Source: Chitinophagaceae bacterium (GTDB lineage: Bacteria > Bacteroidota > Bacteroidia > Chitinophagales > Chitinophagaceae). From it: a stretch of 64,000 nt of DNA. The stretch spans positions 1,068,501-1,132,500 of the forward strand of contig JADKJC010000002.1 in NCBI GenBank assembly GCA_016722465.1, in the 5' to 3' direction. This document shows, in pieces, positions 16,650 through 25,123 of the stretch. Numbering within the stretch: the first letter of the stretch is position 1; the number at the start of each line of letters is the position of its first letter. The notes beneath the pieces are model-generated. The model made no database searches. It saw nothing but the letters and a program-made list of their open reading frames with translations, and was not told where the DNA came from. The position numbers were made by a program, and so were the translations under genes.

Positions 16650-17735
16650 CTAAAACATATTTAAAGATACAGTTTTATCTTTTAAATAATTGCTGATAAA
16701 TTTTGGAAATGGCAGGTGATCAATCTGGGTTTTATCTACCAGTTCAAACCCTTTTAAATGGAGGGGATTTGTAACAGTAAGGCTGATAAACTGTCCGCAA
16801 ATAGTTTGATGTGTAAGCTGTTGTTTGTAAATGCCGGAAACAGTTTTGATAGCAATTGATTTTTTTTGCATGATTGCTTTTATCGCTGGTCTTTTAAGTA
16901 GTTCTTCAATTGTAAGCGATTGGTCGTTTTCAACAAGCATAAATTCATACAGGTTTTCCCAAATATCCTTACTGCTTCTTTTATGTACATGCCATTGGTT
17001 GTTGTATTGCAAGACAAAATAATAGAACCACCTGGTTTTCCTGCTGATTGTCTTTTCTTTTAACGGCAATTGACCAGTATTGTTATTCAGATAAGCCACG
17101 CATTTTTTTTTGAGCCGGCAATCACTGCACAATGGCAATTGTGGCTTGCAAACAATCGCTCCAAAATCCATTAATGCCTGGTTGTACATGGCTGGCTTTT
17201 TCTTGTCTAACAGTTCCTCCGCAAGTAATGAAAATAATTTTTTCCCATCATTGCCGTCTATGGGGGCATCTATTCCAAAATACCTTGCCAACACCCTGAA
17301 GACATTACCATCTAGCACCGCCCTGGGTAGGTTAAATGCAAATGAACCAATAGCTGCAGCCGTATAAGGCCCAACTCCTTTTAATGCAAGTATTGTTTCG
17401 TAAGTATCAGGGAATTCGCCTCCCAGATCATTGTAAATATATTTTGCAGATGCGATTAAATTTTTGCAACGGGTATAATATCCCAGCCCTTCCCAAAGCT
17501 TAAAAATTTTATTTTCAGGAGCTTTGGCCAACTGCTCCACCGTAGGAAATGCTTTCACAAATCGATTGTAATATTCCAGGCCCTGATTTACCCGGGTTTG
17601 CTGCAATATGATCTCGCTTAGCCAGATTTTATATGGATCCTTCTCCCCTTTCCAGGGCATTTCCCGTTTATTTAATTCCTTATTCCAGCGCAACAGTTGA
17701 TTGGTAAAATAATCCTGGTTAGCCTTTTTTTTCAT
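16650..17735 (-). CDS. mutY: A/G-specific adenine glycosylase
   Basis: This 361-residue base-excision repair enzyme removes adenine mispaired with 8-oxoguanine. It shows the catalytic Glu in WLSEIILQQTRV, the helix-hairpin-helix LKGVGPYTAAAIGSFAF and the catalytic Asp in VLDGNVFRVLARYFGI. The 4Fe-4S loop is CKPQLPLCSDCRLKKKC (C-x6-C-x2-C-x5-C). The C-terminal 130 residues form the NUDIX-like domain that recognises 8-oxoG. It is divergent from the HU gene across a 157-base AT-rich gap and leads the mutY-ssb-gldE-gldD group. Confidence 0.96.
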   Translation of the reverse strand: MKKKANQDYFTNQLLRWNKELNKREMPWKGEKDPYKIWLSEIILQQTRVNQGLEYYNRFVKAFPTVEQLAKAPENKIFKLWEGLGYYTRCKNLIASAKYIYNDLGGEFPDTYETILALKGVGPYTAAAIGSFAFNLPRAVLDGNVFRVLARYFGIDAPIDGNDGKKLFSLLAEELLDKKKPAMYNQALMDFGAIVCKPQLPLCSDCRLKKKCVAYLNNNTGQLPLKEKTISRKTRWFYYFVLQYNNQWHVHKRSSKDIWENLYEFMLVENDQSLTIEELLKRPAIKAIMQKKSIAIKTVSGIYKQQLTHQTICGQFISLTVTNPLHLKGFELVDKTQIDHLPFPKFISNYLKDKTVSLNMF

Positions 17736-17892
17736 TTGAAAACAAATATCTGCTAATAATTATAAATCATTTATACGATTCAATCTTAGTATGGTTTAAA
17801 TATTGTAAATAATATTTAGCTGATAATCAGCATATAATATTGTTTTTTCAAAAAAAACACTATTTTACTGTTGAATCGTAAAACCTTCCATT

Positions 17893-18201
17893 ATGAGAAA
17901 AGCAGACTTAATTTCAGAAATATCAGACAAAACCGGCATCCCCAAGGTAGATGTAATGGTTACTTTAGAAACTATGTTCAAAGAAATTAAAAGGTCTTTG
18001 ATTGAGGGCGAAAACATTTACATACGTGGCTTTGGCAGTTTTATTACTAAAAAAAGGGCTGCAAAAATTGGCAGGAATATTAAAAAGAATATTGCTGTAG
18101 AAATCCCTGAACATTACATACCTGCCTTTAAACCTGCAAAAGAATTTGTACAAGAAGTAAAAGCCAAAAAAATGGATGAAAATGCCTCTCCCTCATTGTA
18201 G
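17893..18201 (+). CDS. HU family DNA-binding protein
   Basis: This 102-residue histone-like protein starts MRKADLISEISDKTGIPKVDV, has the dimer core TMFKEIKRSLIEGENIYIRGFGSF and a DNA-binding arm (KKRAAKIGRNIKK, then IPEHYIPAFKPAKEF). The arm carries HYIPAF where Escherichia coli HU has the intercalating Pro of RNP; the Pro is kept. HU bends and compacts DNA. The upstream 157 bases are strongly AT-rich and contain an A/T hairpin (GTTTTTTCAAAAAAAAC) about 40 bases before the start. Confidence 0.95.
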   Translation: MRKADLISEISDKTGIPKVDVMVTLETMFKEIKRSLIEGENIYIRGFGSFITKKRAAKIGRNIKKNIAVEIPEHYIPAFKPAKEFVQEVKAKKMDENASPSL

Positions 18202-18289
18202 TTGAGTATTATTATAGTTTTGCATATTTTGGTTAAGAGCCAATAGGCAAGTACACAAGTGCTGTTTAATCCCCAACAGCCATAAAAAG

Positions 18290-18320
18290 TTTAGGGCTGC
18301 CAAGAATAACCGTATTTTTG
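18290..18320 (+). promoter_or_regulatory. Bacteroidota-type promoter for the TPR gene
   Basis: TTTA, 19 bases, then TATTTTTG (18313-18320) matches the Bacteroidota primary-sigma pattern TTTG-N19-TAnnTTTG with one mismatch in the -33 box. The start codon at 18339 follows at a short leader distance. Seen by eye only. Confidence 0.5.
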
Positions 18321-18338
18321 CAGCCTTAATTTTTTCAG

Positions 18339-19196
18339 GTGAAAAAACAACAATTCATTCTATCGGCAAGTGGCATCCTGCTCCTTCTCACGCTGTGGTT
18401 TTTTGGTAAAACGGTAGCTAATAAAGACAACCAACCTGCTCCCGAAATAGCCGGTAAAAAAAGCGCTATTGCCTTTAATATTGAGGAATACCTGAAATCC
18501 TCCAAACAAAAGCTCACTATTTCTCAAACTAACTATGTAAGCGAAATAGAAAACAGCATATCGAGGGGAGACGTTAAAACCCAGCAGGAGAAGGCTTATT
18601 ACCAGTTGGCAAGCTTTTGGAGCGACAGTCTTCACAACCACGAATTGTACGTTTATTATATTTCCAAAGCATCAATGTTGGTAAATTCTGAAAAAAATCT
18701 CACCTTTGCCGCCCGGCAAATTTTAGCAGAGTTCAGAAATGAACCAGATGCTGCTAAAAGAGGATGGAAAGCTGAGCAGGCGATTGGCCTGATTCAAAAA
18801 GCCATAGAACTCAACCCGGATAATGATTCATTAAAGGTTGATCTTGGATCCTGCTATGTTTTTGGTAAAGGAATGGCAGGGGATGCACAGGAAACAATGA
18901 AGGGCATTCAACAGTTACTGCAGGTGGTGAAGAAAGATTCGATGAATATGCAGGCGCAGTTGGTGCTGGGAATTGGCGGTGTGGTATCAAGCCAGTATGA
19001 AAAGGCGGTCGAAAGATTGCAAAAAGTAATCAGCAATGAGCCTGGTAATGCAGAAGCAGTATCCTGGTTAGCTGAAGCATATGCAGGAAAAGGAGATAAA
19101 GAGAATGCAGTAAAATGGTTTAATGTAAGCAAGCGGATGCTTAATAACCCTCAATACAGTAAAGAGATTGATAAACGAATCGAAGAATTGAAATAA
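18339..19196 (+). CDS. Membrane-anchored TPR protein
   Basis: The product has 285 residues, with an N-terminal membrane or signal segment (about 7-24, ILSASGILLLLTLWFFGKTV) and a periplasmic helical region. TPR motifs follow from about residue 145 (AEQAIGLIQKAIELNPDN, SQYEKAVERLQKVISNEPGN, KGDKENAVKWFNVSKRML). A GTG at 18339 (MKKQQF) is the only good start. A candidate promoter is TTTA-N19-TATTTTTG, with the -7 box at 18313-18320. The architecture resembles Bacteroidota cell-envelope TPR adaptors; its partner is unknown. Confidence 0.82.
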   Translation: MKKQQFILSASGILLLLTLWFFGKTVANKDNQPAPEIAGKKSAIAFNIEEYLKSSKQKLTISQTNYVSEIENSISRGDVKTQQEKAYYQLASFWSDSLHNHELYVYYISKASMLVNSEKNLTFAARQILAEFRNEPDAAKRGWKAEQAIGLIQKAIELNPDNDSLKVDLGSCYVFGKGMAGDAQETMKGIQQLLQVVKKDSMNMQAQLVLGIGGVVSSQYEKAVERLQKVISNEPGNAEAVSWLAEAYAGKGDKENAVKWFNVSKRMLNNPQYSKEIDKRIEELK

Positions 19197-19266
19197 TCGG
19201 AAACCGTTTGATTAAAGGTTTTTGATTGATATAAAATATTATTTCACAAATAAAAATACTCAGGTT

Positions 19267-19356
19267 ATGCCTTGTGGTAAAAAAAGAAAACGTCATAAAA
19301 TCGCAACACATAAGCGTAAAAAGCGTTTAAGAAAGAACCGTCATAAGAAGAAGTAA
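19267..19356 (+). CDS. 29-residue AURKAIP1/COX24 (mS38-like) basic protein
   Basis: A tiny frame encodes MPCGKKRKRHKIATHKRKKR followed by LRKNRHKKK and a TAA. Eighteen of 29 residues are Lys, Arg or His. The KKRKRHKxxTHKRKKRLRKNRHKKK arrangement is that of the bacterial AURKAIP1/COX24 domain family, related to the mitochondrial small-subunit protein mS38. It is probably a ribosomal protein that threads through rRNA. A GC hairpin lies 13 bases after the stop, and RNase G follows. Too short for most gene finders, but the match is close to whole-length. Confidence 0.85.
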   Translation: MPCGKKRKRHKIATHKRKKRLRKNRHKKK

Positions 19357-19368
19357 TTGAAATGAACG

Positions 19369-19389
19369 GCTGGCCTTATTAAGGCCGGC
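19369..19389 (+). terminator. Hairpin after the mS38-like gene
   Basis: GCTGGCCTT / AAGGCCGGC forms a 9-bp stem (one G-U) with a 3-nt loop, 13 bases past the small gene's stop. It lacks a following U-run, so it could be a processing or stabilising structure rather than a true terminator before rng. Confidence 0.4.
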
Positions 19390-19490
19390 ACCCGTTTAGT
19401 GGTACAGTGTGCTTGGGCTGCTTACGTGGCTTTTAAGCAATGCTGTAATATCCTTATGTGACGTTATGGTTTCTTAAAAATGTGAATTGC

Positions 19491-21038
19491 TTGACAAAGG
19501 AATTAATTATTAATGCGGCATCACAGGGTGTAGAGATTGCCCTGATGGAAGATAAAAAACTGGTAGAGCTGCACAATGAAAAAGCAGATGCAAGCTTTGC
19601 GGTTGGTGATCTATACCTTGGGAAAGTTAAAAAACTAATCCCCGGGCTGAATGCTGCCTTCGTGGATGTAGGTTTTGAAAAAGATGCATTTCTACATTAC
19701 ACCGACCTGAGCCCTTATATCAGATCTCTCCTCAAATTCACCAATACAGCTATCAACGACAAAACAGAAGGTGGCTTTGACTTTGGGAAATTCAGTGTAG
19801 AACCGGAAATAGTAAAAACCGGCAAGATCGCTGAAGTTTTAAACGGCCGACCCAATGTGCTGGTTCAGATTTTAAAAGAACCCATTGCTGCAAAAGGGCC
19901 CAGATTGAGTTGTGAAATATCATTGCCCGGCAGGTTTGTTGTGATTACCCCCTTTAATGATATTGTAGCTGTTTCCCGTAAAATACATTCCGGGGATGAG
20001 CGTAAAAGACTCCAGAAAATTATTGAAGCCATCAAACCCAAAAATTTTGGTGTTATCGTTCGTACTGCTGCAGAAGGTAAACAATCTACAGAACTTCATG
20101 AAGACCTTGCTTCGCTGGTACAAACCTGGAAAACGATTCAAAGCAATCTTAAGGAAGCCACGCCACCCTCGAAAATATTGAGTGAGCAGGGGAAGGCTAC
20201 CAGTATGCTCCGTGATTTGCTGAATGAAGATTTTAACCGCATTGTTGTTAACGACCGCAATATTTTTTCTGATACAAGGGCATACATACAAAAAATTGCC
20301 CCCGAAAAGGTTGACATTGTTACTTACTATAATAACGGCTCTCCGATTTTTGACAGTTTTGGTGTTACTAAGCAGGTAAAAGCTTCTTTTGGCAAAACAG
20401 TTAACCTGCCGAGTGGTGCTTATCTCATTATTGAGCATACAGAAGCCCTGCATGTCATTGATGTAAACAGCGGCTATAAAAGTGTAAGCAATAACCAGGA
20501 ACAAAATGCCCTGGAAACAAACCTTGAAGCTGTGGAAGAAGTGGCCAGGCAGCTGAGATTGAGGGATCTGGGAGGCATCATAGTAGTTGATTTCATTGAC
20601 ATGAAACTGCCCGACAATAAAAAGCGGTTGGTGGATGCAATGGAACAGTATATGAGAACAGACCGTGCCAAACATGCAGTATTACCAATCAGTAAATTTG
20701 GATTGATGCAGATAACCAGGCAGCGAATGAAGCCTGAGATGAACATCAACACCTCGGAAATATGCCCGAGTTGTAACGGAACAGGCAAAATATCTTCTAC
20801 CCTTATTTTAGAAGATGAGATTGAAAAGAACCTGAGCTATCTCATCATGCAAAAGCACAAGGGGCTTACCATAATGGCGCACCCTATTTTATATACTTAC
20901 CTCACCAGTGGTTTTATTTCAAAACGCAGGCGTTGGATGTGGAAGTACAAACAAAAAATTAAAGTGGTTGCTAACTCTGCTTATCACTTAACTGAGTTCC
21001 GTTTTTTTGATGATAACGATGAAGAAATTAAACTATAA
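19491..21038 (+). CDS. rng: Ribonuclease E/G family protein (RNase G)
   Basis: This endoribonuclease has about 515 residues. It shows an S1-like RNA-binding region (VGDLYLGKVKKLIPGLNAAFVDVGFEKDAFLH), an RNase H-like domain, the catalytic aspartates in LHVIDVNSGYKSV and GGIIVVDFIDMKLP, and the Zn-link CPSCNGTGK joining dimers. It matures rRNA and turns over mRNA. I prefer a TTG start at 19491 (giving MTKELIINAASQGVEIAL), which matches the family's N-terminus; GTG codons at 19482 or 19458 would add 3 or 11 residues. A strong terminator follows. Confidence 0.93.
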   Translation: MTKELIINAASQGVEIALMEDKKLVELHNEKADASFAVGDLYLGKVKKLIPGLNAAFVDVGFEKDAFLHYTDLSPYIRSLLKFTNTAINDKTEGGFDFGKFSVEPEIVKTGKIAEVLNGRPNVLVQILKEPIAAKGPRLSCEISLPGRFVVITPFNDIVAVSRKIHSGDERKRLQKIIEAIKPKNFGVIVRTAAEGKQSTELHEDLASLVQTWKTIQSNLKEATPPSKILSEQGKATSMLRDLLNEDFNRIVVNDRNIFSDTRAYIQKIAPEKVDIVTYYNNGSPIFDSFGVTKQVKASFGKTVNLPSGAYLIIEHTEALHVIDVNSGYKSVSNNQEQNALETNLEAVEEVARQLRLRDLGGIIVVDFIDMKLPDNKKRLVDAMEQYMRTDRAKHAVLPISKFGLMQITRQRMKPEMNINTSEICPSCNGTGKISSTLILEDEIEKNLSYLIMQKHKGLTIMAHPILYTYLTSGFISKRRRWMWKYKQKIKVVANSAYHLTEFRFFDDNDEEIKL

Positions 21039-21041
21039 AGT

Positions 21042-21068
21042 AAAGCCCCTTTTTGAGGGGCTTTTTTA
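21042..21068 (+). terminator. Rho-independent terminator after rng
   Basis: AAAGCCCC / GGGGCTTT forms an 8-bp stem (21042-21049 with 21057-21064) followed by more T. It begins 4 bases past the RNase G stop and separates it from the convergent zinc protease. Confidence 0.85.
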
Positions 21069-21092
21069 TTATTAATTCATCCAAAGAATCAA

Positions 21093-21787
21093 TTAATCCC
21101 TGCTCCTCGATTGATAAATAAATATATACTGTACCAGCATAGCAATAGATGCCAACGCTGCCACTACATAAGTGAGTGCTGCCCACTTTAAAGCGTCTTT
21201 TGCCTGATCCAGTTCCTGAGGTCTTGTGATGTTTGCTGTATCCAGCCATTTTAAAGCCCTTGCAGAAGCATCAAATTCTACCGGTAAGGTGATAACAGCA
21301 AATAAAGTAGATACTGCAAACAGGATAATGCCAATGAGCAAGACCGTTTGGTTACCACCACCAAAACCAAAAATACCCAAGCCTGCAATGATTACCCATT
21401 GAGAAAGTGTGGTGCTTAATTGAGTAACAGGCACCAGTCTGCTGCGTAACATTAACATTGAATACGCTGTAGCATGCTGTACTGCATGGCCACATTCGTG
21501 AGCGGCAACTGCTGCAGCTGCAACATTTCTCCCTTCATAAACTTCCGGACTAAGGTTCACTGTTTTCTTTGTAGGATCGTAGTGATCACTTAAATAACCG
21601 GGTACTGAAATTACCTGTACATCGTATATGCCATTTTGTTTTAGCATTTTTTCAGCAATCTCCTTTCCACTCAACCCGGAAGAAGTAGGCATAGCCCCAT
21701 ATTCTTTGAATTTCCCTTTTAACCGGTACTGAACCCCATACCAATCACCATAAAAATCAGGGAAATGGCAATCATTCCAAATGTCAT
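21093..21787 (-). pseudogene. YugP-type zinc metallopeptidase, frameshifted near the N-terminus
   Basis: The intact frame (21692 to 21093) carries the YugP core: PTASGLSG-like start, QVISVPGYLSDHYDP, VNLSPEVYEGRNVAAAAVAAHECGHAVQHA (HExxH-type zinc site HECGH) and C-terminal membrane helices. The first residues, MTFGMIAISLIFMVIGMG from an ATG at 21787, lie in another frame. Adding one base to the C4 run at 21734-21737 joins them through VQYRLKGKFKEYGAMPTSSG into a normal 231-residue protein. It is a membrane-bound putative zinc protease of uncertain substrate. The lesion is a single homopolymer base, so it may be a sequencing error; the catalytic part is complete. Confidence 0.85.
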
Positions 21788-21858
21788 AATTGTAAGATTT
21801 TATTTAAAAGAGTATTTTACAAACGACAAGCCATTTTTGTATTCTGCCAAAACGACAA

Positions 21859-21880
21859 GAGCCGGGCTAAAACCCGGCTC
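21859..21880 (-). terminator. GC hairpin after korA
   Basis: GAGCCGGG / CCCGGCTC (8-bp perfect stem, 6-nt loop) lies 23 bases past the korA stop on the minus strand. It is followed by a T-containing stretch (TTGTCGTTTT). The same CCGGGCTC-type stem is reused at 10951 and, in similar form, at 53221. Confidence 0.6.
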
Positions 21881-21902
21881 CAGAATATTTGACCAATAAT
21901 GA

Positions 21903-23768
21903 TTAAATCATTTTCTTTACTTCTTCTATCAACTCCCCTTTAGTAATTGGTACACCCATTATCTTGTTGTAGCCTTTTGCATCCACAAAATATACATCAC
22001 GAATGATCTTTATCAATTGACCGTTGTTGATTTCAGGGATCAGTACATGATCAAAATTATTGAGCATATCACCCAGGTTTTTCGGGAAAGGTCTTACATA
22101 ACGCAGGTGTGCATGTGATACTGCGTGCCCTTCTGCCTGCAAGTCCTTAACAGCACTTTTAATAGCTCCAAAAGTACTACCCCAACCAAGTATCAACACT
22201 TTTCCTTTGTCAGGACCGCTGTCTAATTTTTGTTCAGGAATGTATTCTGCTATTTTATCAACCTTGGCCTGTCTTGTTTTTACCATTAGCTGGTGGTTCT
22301 CATTGTCATAACTGATATTACCGGTGACATCCTGTTTTTCCAATCCTCCCACCCTGTGTTCCAGTCCTGGTGTACCAGGTATGGCCCATGGCCTTACTAA
22401 TTTTTCATCTCTTTTATATGGCTGGAATTTCCCGTTTACATCCAGATCAGACGCTACATTCTGAGAAGCAAAAGATGTTTTAATCTCCGGCAGATCCGCA
22501 GCAGTTGGGTATTTCCATGGTTCTGCACCATTGGCAATATATCCATCGCTTAATAATATTACCGGGGTCATGTGCTGTACACTGATCCTTGCTGCCTCGT
22601 AGGCTGCATGAAAACAATCACTTGGTGTAGATGCAGAAATCACCGGCATTGGGCATTCGCCATTCCTGCCATAATAAGCTTGTAACAGGTCACTTTGTTC
22701 AGTTTTGGTAGGTAAGCCTGTACTTGGGCCTCCACGCTGAATATCCACGATCACCAAAGGAATTTCAAGCATTACTGCAAGCCCCATAGCTTCTGCCTTT
22801 AATGCCATCCCAGGGCCGCTGGTAGTGGTGATACCTAAAGATCCGCCATAGCTTGCACCGATGGATGAAGCAATGGCAGCTATTTCATCTTCTGCCTGGA
22901 AAGTTTTAATGCCAAAATTTTTGTACTTACTTAATTCATGTAAAATATCGCTGGCAGGTGTAATCGGGTAGCTACCCAGGAATAATTGCAAACCGCTTTT
23001 TTGTGAAGCAGCAATCAGTCCATAACTCAATGCCTGGTTGCCCATGATGGAACGGTAATTACCTGGAGTCATTTTGGCTTTCGCTACTGTATACCGGTTG
23101 CGGAAGGTTTCTGTTGTATCTCCAAAATTATAACCGGCCTGAAGGGCTTTTACGTTACTTTCAAATATCTCCGGCTTTTTGCCAAATTTATCCTGCAAAA
23201 ACTCAATGGTATTTTCCATTTCCCTGTTGTACATCCAGTACAAAAAACCCAGCACAAACATGTTTTTTGCCCGGTCTTTTTCCTTCATCCCCATAGCAAT
23301 ATCTTTCAATGCCTCCCGGGTCATTTTCGTCACATCCATCTTTATCAGCTCGTAACCATCCAGGCTGCCATCTTCTATCGGGTTTATTCCTTCGGGGTAA
23401 TTGGCGAGACGGAGATTTTTTGAATCAAACCCATCTGTATTGGCGATGATGATACCGCCATTCTTCAATGCTTTTAAATTTACTTTTAACGCAGCTGCAT
23501 TCATCGCTACCAGCACATCGCAGGCATCTCCCGGGGTAAATACCTGGTCGCTGCTGAAGCGTAATTGATAGCCGCTTACGCCGGGCAATGTTCCCTGTGG
23601 GGCCCTTATTTCAGCCGGAAAATCCGGGAAAGTAGCAAGGTCAATTCCTAATAACGCTGTGTTGTTGGTAAACTGGCTTCCTGTCAATTGCATACCATCT
23701 CCACTGTCTCCTGCAAATTTTATCACTACATCCTGTAGTACCTGGTCTGTTGTATTCATATTTTTCAT
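21903..23768 (-). CDS. korA: 2-oxoacid:acceptor (2-oxoglutarate:ferredoxin) oxidoreductase, alpha subunit
   Basis: This 621-residue subunit is a fusion of the gamma domain (about 10-200; VIKFAGDSGDGMQLTGSQFT, FPAEIRAPQGTLPGVSG) with the alpha pyrimidine-binding domain (about 230-600; GLIAASQKSGLQLFLGSYPITPASDI, FQAEDEIAAIASSIGASYGG, TTTSGPGMALK). It belongs to the KorA-type enzymes that oxidise 2-oxoglutarate to succinyl-CoA with ferredoxin. The thiamine-diphosphate-binding beta subunit (KorB), normally the next gene, is absent: the protease gene follows instead. Function therefore needs a korB elsewhere. Confidence 0.93.
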   Translation of the reverse strand: MKNMNTTDQVLQDVVIKFAGDSGDGMQLTGSQFTNNTALLGIDLATFPDFPAEIRAPQGTLPGVSGYQLRFSSDQVFTPGDACDVLVAMNAAALKVNLKALKNGGIIIANTDGFDSKNLRLANYPEGINPIEDGSLDGYELIKMDVTKMTREALKDIAMGMKEKDRAKNMFVLGFLYWMYNREMENTIEFLQDKFGKKPEIFESNVKALQAGYNFGDTTETFRNRYTVAKAKMTPGNYRSIMGNQALSYGLIAASQKSGLQLFLGSYPITPASDILHELSKYKNFGIKTFQAEDEIAAIASSIGASYGGSLGITTTSGPGMALKAEAMGLAVMLEIPLVIVDIQRGGPSTGLPTKTEQSDLLQAYYGRNGECPMPVISASTPSDCFHAAYEAARISVQHMTPVILLSDGYIANGAEPWKYPTAADLPEIKTSFASQNVASDLDVNGKFQPYKRDEKLVRPWAIPGTPGLEHRVGGLEKQDVTGNISYDNENHQLMVKTRQAKVDKIAEYIPEQKLDSGPDKGKVLILGWGSTFGAIKSAVKDLQAEGHAVSHAHLRYVRPFPKNLGDMLNNFDHVLIPEINNGQLIKIIRDVYFVDAKGYNKIMGVPITKGELIEEVKKMI

Positions 23769-23828
23769 TTTGGCACCTGCAAGTTACGATGAAATTTATT
23801 TTGAATACCAATGAAGAAAAACTTTGTG

Positions 23829-23842
23829 TGGCAACGTTGCCA
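23829..23842. promoter_or_regulatory. 14-bp perfect palindrome between korA and the BI-1 gene
   Basis: TGGCAACGTTGCCA is its own reverse complement. It lies in the 153-base divergent gap, 61 bases before the korA start and 80 before the Bax-inhibitor gene. Its symmetry and position suggest an operator for a dimeric regulator, but no second copy was noticed in the window. Confidence 0.4.
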
Positions 23843-23921
23843 GAATTTTTTACAACTATTATAATAGAGTAGAAAATGTCAACACTTAAAAAAGATTTAC
23901 ATTTACAAAAACACTATTACT

Positions 23922-24677
23922 ATGGCTTTATTTAAATCGGGTAACCCCACGCTATCTGAAAAAGCTTTTCAAGGGTCGATGTCTACGGATTATACTGAAA
24001 CGATGAGCCTGAGAGGTACACTGAACAAATTTGGCTTTATGCTTTTGATGCTGATGGGCAGCGCATTTTACTCCTGGAAAGAATATGCAGGCGGTGGCAA
24101 TGTAATACCACTACTCCTGACGGGATTAATTGGGGGATTGATTGTTGCAATCATTATTACATTCAAGAAAGAATGGGCACCTTACCTGGCACCAGCATAT
24201 GGCTTGCTGGAAGGGTTATTCCTTGGGGCAATATCAGCCTATTACAATGAAGCATTTGCTGCAAAAGCACCCGGTATTGTAATGAATGCTGTGGGTTTAA
24301 CCTTTGGTACCGCTATTGCCATGTATTTCCTGTACAGTTTCAAAATAATAAAAGCAACAGAAAAATTCAAATCAGTACTATTGATGGCCACCGCAGGTAT
24401 CGGCATCTTTTACCTCATCAGTATTTCGCTTGGTTTCTTTGGTGTACACATAGCCTTTTTACATGAAGGCTCTATGATGGGTATTGGTTTTTCATTAATT
24501 GTGGTTGCGGTTGCTGCGTTAAACCTCATCCTGGATTTTGATATGATTGAGCAGGGAACACAGGCAGGAGCACCCAAATACATGGAATGGTATTGTGCGT
24601 TTGGGTTGATGGTTACCATTGTATGGCTGTATCTTGAAATACTGAGGTTGCTATCAAAATTGAGCGACAGAAAATAA
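23922..24677 (+). CDS. Bax inhibitor-1 / YccA family membrane protein
   Basis: This 251-residue protein has seven membrane helices and the Bacteroidota BI-1 pattern: GNPTLSEKAF and TMSLRGTLNKFGFMLLMLM at the N-terminus, then PAYGLLEGLFLGAISAYYN, LTFGTAIAMYFLYSFKIIKATEKF, GIGFSLIVVAVAALNLILDFD and the closing EWYCAFGLMVTIVWLYLEILRLL. BI-1 proteins are pH-dependent calcium leak channels in studied cases. The acidic pair needed for pH sensing is plausible in LILDFDMIEQG. The gene is monocistronic, ends at a strong terminator, and is divergent from korA. Confidence 0.94.
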   Translation: MALFKSGNPTLSEKAFQGSMSTDYTETMSLRGTLNKFGFMLLMLMGSAFYSWKEYAGGGNVIPLLLTGLIGGLIVAIIITFKKEWAPYLAPAYGLLEGLFLGAISAYYNEAFAAKAPGIVMNAVGLTFGTAIAMYFLYSFKIIKATEKFKSVLLMATAGIGIFYLISISLGFFGVHIAFLHEGSMMGIGFSLIVVAVAALNLILDFDMIEQGTQAGAPKYMEWYCAFGLMVTIVWLYLEILRLLSKLSDRK

Positions 24678-24693
24678 AAGAAGTTGATTAAAT

Positions 24694-24728
24694 AAAAGCG
24701 GCCCCCAGCTTTGCCGGGGGCCGCTTTT
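24694..24728. terminator. Strong bidirectional terminator between BI-1 and arsC
   Basis: AAAAGCGGCCCCC / GGGGGCCGCTTTT forms a 13-bp perfect stem (24694-24706 with 24716-24728) with A- and T-runs on the outside. It serves the convergent BI-1 gene and the ars operon, ending 2 bases before the arsC stop. Confidence 0.92.
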
Positions 24729-24730
24729 AT

Positions 24731-25123
24731 TTACAATTGACCAATCAATGCTTTCACTTTGTCTCCAATAAAATCCCTCACTTCATTAAACGCTGCAGGT
24801 TCCATATGTTTGGGGTCGGGTATCTGCCAGTCGATAAATTGTTTGGCTGGCATCCAGGGACAGGCATCTCCGCACCCCATCGTTACAACCACATCAAACG
24901 GTGCAAATTCCTTTACTTCATCGAGGCTTTTACTATCGTGTGTGCTAAGATCATACCCAAGTTCTTTCATAGCTTCGATTGCTTTGGGATTTACCATACC
25001 ACTGGGTTTACTGCCTGCACTGTAGGCTTCTACATTATCACCACCATAAATACTGGCAAATGCCTGGCTCATCTGCGAACGGTTGCTGTTTTCGATACAT
25101 ACAAAAAGTAATTTCTTTTTCAT
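24731..25123 (-). CDS. arsC: Arsenate reductase, LMW-phosphatase type
   Basis: The enzyme has 130 residues. It reduces arsenate to arsenite so that Acr3 can export it. The P-loop CIENSNRS (C-x5-R-S, Cys near residue 10) is the LMW protein tyrosine phosphatase site. The redox cysteines are in [14 protein letters not shown] (about 80-90), placing it in the thioredoxin-coupled class; DWQIPDP holds the general acid Asp. Its ATG overlaps the acr3 stop (ATGA), so it is translationally coupled and is the last gene of the operon. Confidence 0.95.
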   Translation of the reverse strand: MKKKLLFVCIENSNRSQMSQAFASIYGGDNVEAYSAGSKPSGMVNPKAIEAMKELGYDLSTHDSKSLDEVKEFAPFDVVVTMGCGDACPWMPAKQFIDWQIPDPKHMEPAAFNEVRDFIGDKVKALIGQL

